Origin: Metellina segmentata
Lineage: Eukaryota > Arthropoda > Arachnida > Araneae > Tetragnathidae
Assembly: GCA_947359465.1 (NCBI GenBank)
Contig: OX375883.1
Location: 18,044,088-18,108,087 of the forward strand
DNA length: 64,000 bases
Direction: 5' to 3'
Of the stretch, positions 55,901-64,000 are shown piece after piece. Every line of letters begins with the position of its first letter. The stretch's first letter is position 1. The position numbers were made by a program, and so were the translations under genes. The notes under the pieces were generated by a model that saw only the letters and a program-made list of their open reading frames with translations, was not told the origin of the DNA and did not search any database.

Positions 55901-55958
55901 AGTTCTTAATTTTGATTAATGGAATATTGCATGTTTTCCGCGAACAATATTTCGGGAA

Positions 55959-56203
55959 GGTAGGTAGGTATTTAATTAACATCGCACTGGAGCAACACAA
56001 CGGGTTGTTGGCGACTGCCCGGGATCAAATCCGAAGGGAAAGATCCGAGGACAACTCCACGTCACGTTGAACCCCCTGAGATGTCGAGGTCACACTTGAG
56101 CTGGCACCCCATTCTCCAAACTTCCACTTCACCAACGTGAGGACATTTTAGGCCAGGGAAGATTTAACGTGCACCAGCCCCCTTTGCTCATTGGTTGGAT
56201 TAA
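55959..56203 (-). mobile_element. tRNA-SINE, type B, most of body
   Basis: Reverse tail ggtaggtaggtatttaatta, gacatcgcactgg-like sequence, body, and gtgcaccagccccctttg. The head breaks off at ggttggatt, in the middle of the B box, where the next SINE's target site starts. Confidence 0.85.
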
Positions 56204-56213
56204 ATCTGATTGG

Positions 56214-56541
56214 TAATTGGTAATTTTAGTTAACGTCGTACTAGAGCAACACAACGGGCTATTGACGACGGTCCGGGATCAGTCCCTTGAGGGAAAGATC
56301 CGAGGACAACACTTCGTAATTTTGAACCACGGTCAGATGACGAAGCAACACCTGAGCTGGCACCCCACTCTCCAAACTTCCACGCCAACCCAACGTGAGG
56401 ACTTTCGGCCACGACAGATTTAAGGTGCACCAGCCGCCTCTACACCATACGTTTACAAACATCCATGCCCGAACCCGGATTTGAACCAGGAACCTTCCGA
56501 TCTAGAGGCTAACACCTTAACCACTATACCGGTTGGTCGGC
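56214..56541 (-). mobile_element. tRNA-SINE, full-length, type A, with TSD
   Basis: Complete type A copy (head ends ggttggtcggc at 56541; tail made of ggtaatt repeats at 56214). The flanks are identical: atctgattgg at 56204-56213 and 56542-56551, a 10-bp target duplication that proves retroposition. Over 95 percent like the copy at 44751 by eye, so recent. Confidence 0.95.
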
Positions 56542-56551
56542 ATCTGATTGG

Positions 56552-57239
56552 AGCTGGTTACTTGTGGCAGTGAATTCTGTCGATCACCAGAGAGAATCAG
56601 AGTTCAAGATCACTTTGGGAATCACTTATGAAGAGCTAAACCGCAAAGCTACGATAATAATCTCCGATTGATAATACTTTCCAAGACGAGGAACAAAAAA
56701 ATGTTCTACTGCCTTTGGAATGGCGGATGAGTCCTAGAGTCACCCCTTTGGATGCGCCACTGCCACTTTCTCAGCCCTTCCAAACTCTCCTGAAACCATG
56801 CATACCATTTCCCCAAAGACTAACTCTTGCAAGCGACCCCATTCCATTCGAAAGGAACAAGAAGAGCCTAACGAATCTAATTAAATACCCTTGATGACAA
56901 GCGACACTTCCGTTCCGAAGAAGCTGCCGGGTGTCGTCGGTGACGAGAACAATGGCGTGGGAACAGGTGTTCGATAAATTTTCATTTCGACGACTTTAAT
57001 TGACGACCTTGCGCAAGGTCACGACAACCACCAGGAAGTTGCTGCGCTCAACCTTTCGAACTTCAGCTCAAGAACGGGTGGGGTTCTTCGAAAGGGAGAG
57101 TTCGAAAGAACGTGAAAATGGCTTCTGAAAGTATAAGGGCGTTTCGGAACGAATACTTCCGTACGTTTTCGAGACAAAATTAAAGAGAAATTTCAGTCAT
57201 TTTCGATTTAGATCAGGGATTCCAAAACTTATTTAAAGA
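56552..57239. other. GC-richer unassigned segment
   Basis: Between about 56690 and 57160 the sequence is clearly richer in G and C than the rest of the region and lacks TE ends, yet it has no long frame. Words such as ttcgaaagggagagttcgaaag repeat locally. Possibly part of a host gene's non-coding exon, an LTR, or an old TE. Not assigned. Confidence 0.4.
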
Positions 57240-57620
57240 CGGCTGGAAGAGTAGCAGATTGACAACTGGAGGGTTGCGAGTTCGAATCAACCCAAATGCC
57301 GCCGTGTACAAAGGGAGCTGGTGCACGTTAAATCTGTCGTGGCCTCCAATGTCCTCCCGTTGGTGAAGTGTGGAAATTTGGAGAGGTGGGATTGTAGCTC
57401 AGGTGTTATTCCCGTCATCTGACCGTGGTTCAAAATCTCGTGGTGTTGACCTCGATTCGTTCCCGTTGGGATTGATCTCGGACCTTCGTTCAATAGCCAG
57501 TTGTGTTGCTTTAGTACGATGTTAATAAAAAATAATTACCAAATTAACCTTCGGAAATGATCCCAGACCGTCGCCAATATCCTGTTGTTTCTCCAGTGTG
57601 ACGTTAACTAAAATTCCTAT
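57240..57620 (+). mobile_element. tRNA-SINE type B plus an extra tail
   Basis: The head has B box AGTTCGAATCA. Body gtgtacaaagggagctggtg, then gtggaaatttggagaggtgg and gacggttcaaaatctcgtgg-like words. Its tail reads tgctttagtacgatgttaat. A second tail (57545-57620, cagaccgtcgccaatatcct, ctccagtgtgacgttaact) follows. Confidence 0.82.
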
Positions 57621-57755
57621 AACCAAAATGGAGGGCCACATTAGTTTATACGAGGGCGGTCAAAACACGTGTACACAGGGGACTATATTGACTTGGGGCC
57701 CGAACTCCATGGGTTAACTTAATATTTTCATAGAGGAGATGTAGGACTCCAAACG

Positions 57756-57849
57756 GGTAGGTAAGTAGTCAGGTATTTCAATTAACGTCGTACTGGAGCA
57801 ACACGAACGGGCTATTGACGACGGTCCGGGATCAATCCCAGAAGAAAAA
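57756..57849 (-). mobile_element. tRNA-SINE tail fragment
   Basis: Reverse tail gtaggtaagtagtcaggtat, caattaacgtcgtactgg, then cgacggtccgggatcaatcc. It is cut where the next copy starts. Confidence 0.8.
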
Positions 57850-58117
57850 GGTAATGGTAATTTTAGTTAGCGTCGTACTAGAGCAACACAACGGGCTATT
57901 GACGACGGTCCGGGATCAGTCCCTTAAGGGAGAGATCCAATGACAACACCTCGTAATTTAGAACCACGGTCAGGTGACGAAGCAACACCTGAGCTGGCAC
58001 CCCACTCTCCAAACTTCCACGCCAACCCAACGTGAGGACTTTCGGCCACGACAGATTTAAGGTGCACCAACCGCCTCTACACCATACGCTTACAAACATC
58101 CATGCTCGGATACGGAT
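57850..58117 (-). mobile_element. tRNA-SINE, type A, head truncated
   Basis: Same as the copies at 44751 and 56214 up to catgctcggatacgga, where the ATCGATGT-rich element begins. The rest of the head, including the B box, is absent. Confidence 0.88.
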
Positions 58118-58632
58118 TAGGGATGCGACATCGATAGGAAAACATCGACGATTGGAAACATCGATGTTCAAAATTAAAACATCGATGTTGATAATACATC
58201 GACCCAAAAACATCGATGTTTTTAAAGTTCAGTGTATTTAAACTTTTCCCCCCATTTCTTAAAACTGGTTTAGCAACTAGTAATGCGACATCGGCTCCAA
58301 TACATCGATGTGTTTTTTATAAAACATCAATGTTTAGAAAACATCGACATCGATGTCGCATCCCTACTTTCAGACCCATTACCCTTGGTCACTTTGGTCT
58401 AAAAGTATGTTCAATTTGCTTGTTATAAAAATTATGCTACTTTGTTACTTTTAAAATTTTTATAACTGTACCTTTCTCATTTAAAAATAAAACATCGACA
58501 ACGTAAAAACATCGACACGTATAAACATCGATGTTACAAAAACATCGACCCCAATACATCGATGTTAAATGCATCGATGTTTTTTTAAAAACATCGATGT
58601 TTTAAAAACATTGACATCGATGTCGCATCCCA
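58118..58632. mobile_element. MITE built from AACATCGATGTT palindromes
   Basis: Ends ttagggatgcgacatcgat and, inverted, tgggatgcgacatcgatg. The body carries around fifteen to twenty copies of the 8-mer ATCGATGT or its inverse, many as the 12-bp palindrome AACATCGATGTT. It also has an internal smaller copy of the ends (58283 atgcgacatcgg, 58368 cgatgtcgcatccc), as though one element had inserted into another. No coding. Family unknown; the ends resemble hAT-type gggatgc termini. Confidence 0.75.
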
Positions 58633-58715
58633 AGCTGGCGCATCTTAAAATCTTTCGTGGCCGAAACTCCTCGCGTTGGGTTGGTTTGGAAGTTTGGAGA
58701 GTTGGGTACCAGCTC
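58633..58715 (+). mobile_element. tRNA-SINE left half, interrupted by a hAT
   Basis: Body words gtggccgaaactcctcgcg and tggaagtttggagagttgg, then accagctc, where the hAT starts. The SINE resumes at 61051-61105 (gtcagctcgggtgttggctc, tcatctgaccgtggttcaaa). Confidence 0.88.
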
Positions 58716-59262
58716 CAGAGGCGGATTAGGCGGTACGAGGACTAAGTGGCCGCGTAGGGCCCCGGAATTACGAAGGGGCCCCGAGGTCTTAAAATGTTTT
58801 TTCATTAGTGTTCGAGGAAAGATGTGACAGCGTCTTTACACTGTGCTTCTTTAAGTGCAGTGAAAAGAGTTTCTAATACAAGATAATCAGCAAGAGCAGA
58901 TGCAGTATTAGCTATACAACTTGGTTTCACCCATAGAAAAGAGGCTTTAACTGGAAGTTGGAGCCTTTTTCGAATATTTTTTTATTGGGATTTATCCAAT
59001 AGAAGAAAAAAGAACACTATAAAAAAGGATGAAGGATTCTAAAAGAAAACGAGGTCACCATAAGAACTACACAAGACATCTATCGAGCCTTCAAAGAAAT
59101 GTTTTGCATATTTGCGTATGTTGAAACATTATTTAAATTTTTGTTAACAATTCTCTTATGTGATGCGTGAGGAGAAAGATCGTTTTTTGTTTTAAGGCGT
59201 GTAAAAAATTAATAAAGAGTACTATGGGAAAAGAAAGATGAATTAAATTAGGCCATTCTGTA

Positions 59263-60790
59263 TACAGGGTGGTCCCGAATTCATGGTACAAACTTTAATG
59301 GTAGGTACAGGACATTGTAACAATGATTTATTGTATAGGAATGTATAGTCGCAAGTGACGCGGTGAGGCGTAAACAGGGGAAATAAAAGGAAAGAGAAAT
59401 GGAGTGATCGGTTGGTATCATTGCCGGTAGAGGGCAGTAGATGTCTAGCCGCTGTTGAACATGATGCATCGCAGTAGGGAAAAGCGCCATTCACAATTGT
59501 GCTGCCGTAGACGATGGGTGACTTTACGTATGCAGAAAAAGCAGACATGCATTACATGTACGGCCGTGCAAATGGTAACGGCAGAGCTGCGTTACGAATG
59601 TATCGCGCGGAGTATCCTGATCGACGAATGCCGGATCATAGAATTTTTCAACGGTTACATCGTCAACTTTGTGAAACAGGTGCGTTCGACGTCAACAGAC
59701 ATGGCGCTGGTCGAGTAAGAGCTGTACGCACTCCAAGGCTGGAAGAAAGCATCTTGAACATTGTGGCTGATAGACCCGAGTCAAGCACAAGAACTGTTGC
59801 GCGTGACGTAGGTGTGAGTCATCAGACTGTATGCAGAGTGTTAAACGAAAATCGCTTACACCCCTTCCATTTTCAGAAAGTACAAGCATTGAATCCGGCA
59901 GATTATCCTCGCCGCGTGAACTTCTGCCTGTGGGTGATGCAGCAATGTGCGTTGCAGCCGGATTTCGTAGATTATGTGCTATTTACAGATGAAGCGACAT
60001 TTTCACGCGAGGGTGTCTTTAATGCGCACAATTCCCATGTGTGGGCCACCGATAATCCACATGCAACGCGTCGACATGCGTTTCAACAACGTTTCAGTAT
60101 TAATGTGTGGGCTGGTATTGTGAACGACTTTGATTGGCCTATGATTGAACTATGATTGGCCCATACTTACTACCCACGCGGCTCACTGGCGGAAGCTATC
60201 TTATTTTTCTGAAAGAAGTGTTACCACAACTGCTGCATGATGTTCCGATCGCCATTCGTAACCGCATGTGGTTTCAGCACGATGGGGCGCCAGCACACTT
60301 CAGCATTGATGTACGGAATTACCTGAATGCCACGTTTGGTACTCGATGGATTGGGCGTGGTGGACCAGTCCCTTGGCCACCCCGATCTCCCGATTTATCG
60401 AGCCTCGATTACTTTTTATGGGGACATCTAAAGCATCTTGTTTATGAGACTCCAGTTGACTCAGATGAGGATCTCGTCGCTCGCTTATCTGTAGCTGCTG
60501 CAGGTGTGCGTGAAATACCAGGCATCTTTGAACGTGTACGCCAATCGCTCCACCGACGCTGTCAAGCATGTATCGATACTGGTGGACGCAATTTTGAACA
60601 ATTACTGTAAACATGACACTTGTCAACAACGCTTTCAATAAAATCTTTGTTTTTCCTTTCGGCCGTTATTTCCCCTGTTTTCGCCTCACCGCGTCACTTG
60701 CGACTATACATTCCTATACAATAAATCATTGTTACAATGTCCTGTACCTACCATTAAAGTTTGTACCATGAATTCGGGACCACCCTGTAT
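59263..60790 (+). mobile_element. DD41D mariner-like element, very young
   Basis: Flanked by TA. The terminal inverted repeats begin tacagggtggtcccgaattc and continue for about 124 bp with a single mismatch that I could find. Such near-perfect long TIRs mean recent insertion. It sits in the C-terminal part of the hAT transposase remnant. Confidence 0.95.
59514..60610 (+). pseudogene. DD41D transposase, one frameshift
   Basis: An ATG at 59514 opens MGDFTYAEKADMHYMYGRAN, a homeodomain-like DNA-binding part, then a second helix-turn-helix (SSTRTVARDVGVSHQTVCRV). First catalytic Asp in YVLFTDEATFS, then HVWATDNPHATR and SINVWAGIV. Here a 22-bp near-duplication (gattggcctatgattgaact is the first 20 bp) throws the frame and the first frame stops at 60155. 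The second frame starts in the same place: PYLLPTRLTGGSYLIFLKEV, MWFQHDGAPAHFS (second Asp), WPPRSPDLSSLDYFLWGHLK (third Asp) and the C-terminus to 60610. 41 residues separate the last two Asp, the DD41D spacing (rosa/Visitor type). Otherwise the gene is complete. Confidence 0.9.
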
Positions 60791-61050
60791 AGAGCAAAAC
60801 AATTTAAAATCGAATTTATAATGCGAAAATAATTGACGAATTCGCTAAAAATAAAGCTGGACAGAAATTTATGTAAAAAATTTGTTTTTCTAATAAATTT
60901 ATTTAATGTGTTATGGTATTGAATTTTTTTCTTTTCTTTTTGCTAATAACTTAATGACAGTTTTCTTGAAACATTTTTCTGACTTGAGTATGGGGAAGGC
61001 CCCCGAAAATTTTACCGCTTGGGGCCCCCACTTGACTTGATCCGCCACTG

Positions 61051-61110
61051 GTCAGCTCGGGTGTTGGCTCGTCATCTGACCGTGGTTCAAAATTACGTGG
61101 CGATACACAA
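61051..61110 (+). mobile_element. tRNA-SINE right half after the hAT
   Basis: Continues the SINE at 58633-58715 (see there) and stops near attacgtggcgatac; the tail is lost. Confidence 0.8.
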
Positions 61111-61194
61111 AATGGCTTAGGCTGTCACGGGGGTAACTAGTTGCATACTTCTGCTAGCGAAAAACAAAATAAAATTTTGTCATCCCTGAGTCAC

Positions 61195-61320
61195 TCTACC
61201 ACGGTCAGGTGACGAGGCAACACCTGAGGTGACACCCCACTCTCCAAACTTCCACACCAAACCAACGTGAGGACTTTCGGACCCGACAGATATAAGGTGC
61301 ACCAGCCGCCTCTACAAGAC
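61195..61320 (-). mobile_element. tRNA-SINE body fragment, type A
   Basis: ccacggtcaggtgacgagg, gacaccccactctccaaact, cgtgaggactttcggacc and ggtgcaccagccgcctctac. No head and no tail. Confidence 0.85.
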
Positions 61321-62149
61321 CATTTATTTTTTTCCTCGAAACGAGACGTCTAATTTTTAGGTAATAGTATTATTCAAGAAAACACATATTTCTTAAAATT
61401 TTTATTCATTAATGAAAAAGAACAGGAATGAACAAGTGAAAATAAATATTTTATGTGGTCTTATATTTTCTGAAGAACAAATTTGCTCAAGTATATTTGG
61501 TGTTGATTTTAAATAAAAATTAAATTCTTGGCAAGATTTCTTAAAATTTACTTTTGTGTTTCAAAAACGGGTACTTCGCTTATAAGTTAACATTAAAAGA
61601 GCACTTACATTTAGGCATTGTTGAAATGTAGGTTTCACGTACAAGAAATTTAAATTGACTATAATAACACACGACGATAAAAAAAAAATAATAATAATAA
61701 ATTGTCAAGAAAGATGCACGACCAAACTCGTCCACTAGTTACTGAACTCTGTTTTCGGAACCGCAATTTCAAGTCATACGTCTTCAACACACATCTGTTG
61801 CTATATCCTTGCATGCTTTGTCTACAACGTTGTAGTTGGCATGGCCCTTCAACTTTTTGTCCCAAATGACACTTTTTAGAAACACTTGGAAATTAAAATA
61901 TCTTTATCTGCTTCCATTTTGTTCCAACAACCGAAGAGGATGGAAGTATAGAACGGAATTACACAGCAAACTAAACGGGCGAGCCAAGCGGGTAAGCGGT
62001 TCAAGCGGGAAAAAGAATTAATAATTCATTCCGGTTAAAGCGGGTAAAGAAGGTGGAAGCAGGTGCACTATAACCGCACCAATACAGTTTTCGCTACTTT
62101 TCCTCCCCGCTCAGCGATAAAGCTGGAAGTGGTGTGCACTATGGACGTA
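61321..62149. other. Unassigned DNA
   Basis: No gene recognised. It includes an (ata)n-type run near 61685 and a patch with repeated agcgggtaa words (61980-62060). Confidence 0.4.
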
Positions 62150-62235
62150 CCCATACGCTTACATACATCCATGTTCTGACCCGGATTCGATCCAGGAACT
62201 TTCCTATCTGAAGGCTAACACCTTATCATTGGTCG
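62150..62235 (-). mobile_element. tRNA-SINE head fragment, type A
   Basis: Inverse of the head: catacgcttacatacatcca, B box inverse GGATTCGATCC, aaggctaacaccttatca. It lacks body and tail. Confidence 0.82.
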
Positions 62236-62810
62236 CCATATTCATTTGGATAGCAGATCATCTTCGTAGTCTCTTCCTCCAAAGGTGTATTTCCACCTTT
62301 TGTGTGAGTAAAGCGTTCATTGTGAGCGTCTATTTCTTGATATTGTACGTCTCGAGTTATGCGCAGCGTGGACAAGCATGGGCCCCTGCGCTGTGGAACA
62401 CCAAAACATCCACCCAATCAAAATGTTGTTGAAAATCGATCTTTCTGAAAATGAGGCAAAGGCGGAATCGTCCGGGCTTTGTCGAAGTTTCGCGACAACC
62501 CCGGAGAAAAAAGAGGAGACAAGTGCGTAAACATTTTCGTTTCCTCGCTCCCATCCTTCACGACGGTAAGGAGGCGAGTTTTCTTTTGTGCTCCCTTCTT
62601 GGCCGGCGTTCAAGTCCATTTTTGCATAACCCGACCGGCTTATGGACTCAAAATGTCATCTTGATGAAGCGGCAGATTTGCCTCTCTTCCCGCACGCGTC
62701 TTTAGGGTCGGCTGTTTGGGTTTATGGGGCTCTGGGGACCAATCTGGCCATGCTGCGTCAGACACGACACGTAATATCGCTTAATAGACGGAACGGTATT
62801 TACTGATACT
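62236..62810. other. Unassigned DNA with several open frames
   Basis: Frames of 60-100 codons overlap on both strands at 62229-62705 because the base composition is balanced here. They are mutually exclusive shadows and none shows a motif. Not called. Confidence 0.4.
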
Positions 62811-63025
62811 GGTAGGTAGGTACCCACGTAATTTTGAACCGTGGTCAGATGACGAGGCAACACCTGAGCTAATATCCTACTCTTCAAACTTCCACACCAA
62901 CCCAACGTGAGGACTTTCGCGGATTTTAGGTGCACTAGCCACCTCTACACCATACGCTTACATACATCCATGCACTAACCCGGATTCGAAACAGGAACCT
63001 TTTGATCTAGAGGCTAACACCTTAA
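62811..63025 (-). mobile_element. tRNA-SINE, type A, split in the head
   Basis: Reverse tail remnant ggtaggtaggtac, body, B box inverse GGATTCGAAAC, then aggctaacaccttaa, where a MULE-like element interrupts. The rest of the head (cttaaccaccagaccgg) is at 63539-63560. Tail and body are partly deleted (attttgaaccgtgg follows the tail directly). Confidence 0.9.
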
Positions 63026-63538
63026 ACTAGCGCGTCTTTTTAGGAATGGCTCTTCGTTGCGTGGACGATTCTATTTTGGAACGTAGGTAGGTCGGTGGAT
63101 ATTAAACTCGTAGAAAGTAGAGCCTTAACAGTTAGTGAACTAATACATGCAGATATATATGGACTCAATCAATTGAAGATGAGAGATTTTTACTTCTAAA
63201 AGAGGAAAATGAATCTGAAATGGGAAATATTTGAAGATACAGTTAAAAATCGTCGAAATACAAACTTGAAGAAAAAATTTAAGTGTTGCGTGGTGACAGC
63301 AGTACAAGAATAGCCAACAGAGCTAAGACGGGAGATGCACAAAAACTATTGAGGTTTCCCTCAGTCCGATCTTGGTAATATTTTAACAAGTAAATAATCA
63401 ATCATAGCTCACTGTGGATCAAAACAAGTTACTGAAGAATCGATTCACTTATCACGAGTTAATATCTACCGACCAACCTACGGTCCTGAATAGAATCGTC
63501 CACGTTACGAAGAGCCATTCCTAGAAAGACGCGCTAGT
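63026..63538. mobile_element. 513-bp MULE-like element, 10-bp TSD
   Basis: Terminal inverted repeats of about 85 bp at roughly 88 percent identity: actagcgcgtctttttagga then atggctcttcgtt, with ggtcggtggatattaa further in, mirrored at the right. Identical 10-bp flanks aacaccttaa at 63016-63025 and 63539-63548. Long TIRs with a 9-11-bp duplication fit Mutator-like elements. No transposase inside. Confidence 0.9.
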
Positions 63539-63594
63539 AACACCTTAACCACCAGACCGGGGAACGGTCCGGGATCAACCCCTACCGCGGCCTA

Positions 63595-64000
63595 GAGTGC
63601 CTATATAATAAGAGTGGCGACATACGGGAAACGCTTTCTGATTGGCTTAGAGACTTTTTCTACCGCCCGAGGCGGTTTTTCCTAGCTCCCGTAGACTTAA
63701 CATGGGTGCTTTTTGTGTGTTCGAGAAAAACGTGTGTACATTAAATTTTAAAAAAAATATAGCTTTTTCATGTTCCATTTCGTGTTTCTAGAATGTTTAT
63801 TTATTATTATTTTAGTGTTTTATCAGTATAAAATTGAAGACTTTTTAAGTAAATAGCTTTTTTTCTCAACATGGTGTTTCCCGCAATCTAAGTTAGCGCG
63901 TTGTGCAATCCATCTCATCCATTACGCACGTAATTGAGCGTTTGTATGATTCATTTACACCGAATGTATCCATATTATAACAATCACATGCTTTTGGTTC
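63595..64000. mobile_element. 535-bp TIR MITE, copy 2, cut by window end
   Basis: Reverse complement of the copy at 2113-2647, starting gagtgcctatataataagag after TA. About 85-90 percent identical by eye over the visible 406 bp. It continues beyond the window. Confidence 0.92.

Larger units (their letters stand above)
58716..61050. mobile_element. hAT element inside a SINE, hit by a mariner
   Basis: Ends CAGAGGCGGATTAGG and, inverted, CAGTGGCGGATCAAG. The 8-bp flanks accagctc (58708-58715) and gtcagctc (61051-61058) match at 6 positions. Just inside the ends are ggggcccc-rich borders. What is left of its transposase is the C-terminal end on the plus strand: GERSFFVLRRVKN before the mariner, and AKIIDEFAKNKAGQKFM with a stop after it. 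Without the 1.5-kb mariner the element is about 0.8 kb, so it was already a deletion derivative. Confidence 0.87.

Noticed and set aside
62229..62705. Cluster of 60-100 codon frames on both strands
   Set aside because: Mutually overlapping frames in balanced-composition DNA without motifs; likely chance.

Overview
The window is animal nuclear DNA: very AT-rich, with one host gene split by a GT-AG intron and everything else made of transposable elements (TEs) and non-coding sequence. The TE mix (Tc1/mariner, several hAT groups including ZMYM1-like transposases, a Helitron, Gypsy LTR remnants, a tRNA-derived SINE family and a CxC-tailed uncharacterised protein) is what I would expect of an arthropod. 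Several transposase fragments read like those of spiders and other chelicerates. The arachnid assignment is inference; no species is claimed.

Layout. 1-9 kb: mostly unrecognised AT-rich DNA with a 535-bp MITE, a non-autonomous Helitron carrying hairpin cassettes, a TIR element built on a CCTTGAAAAG motif, and a solo LTR. 9.1-18.55 kb: two 1.2-kb arms in inverted orientation enclosing a decayed Helitron Rep/helicase, a truncated Gypsy element (LTR, polypurine tract, RT and RNase H but no integrase) and two hAT transposase fragments. 18.8-22.1 kb: two exons of a seven-finger C2H2 zinc-finger gene, the only likely functional gene. 22-31 kb: quiet AT-rich DNA with tandem repeats, a 136-bp hAT MITE and a mariner pseudogene. 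31-64 kb: a nested TE landscape dominated by about 20 copies of one tRNA-headed SINE family that I did not find in the first 31 kb.

The most informative structure is nesting, in many cases proved by target-site duplications. Examples: a 4.0-kb hAT inside a ZMYM1-like hAT gene, itself hit by a 422-bp MITE (inside its TIR), an 868-bp TIR element and two head-to-head Tc1 fragments; a DD41D mariner inside a hAT inside a SINE; a 513-bp MULE-like element inside a SINE head; a solo LTR inside a 33-bp minisatellite; and a poly(A)-tailed retrocopy inside a Tc1 deletion derivative.

No TE coding region I examined is intact, so any activity would have to be supplied from elsewhere. I found no rRNA, true tRNA or CRISPR. 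Promoters and the first exons of the zinc-finger gene were not identified. Boundaries were read by eye and may be off by a few bases; family names rest on motifs, not on database searches.
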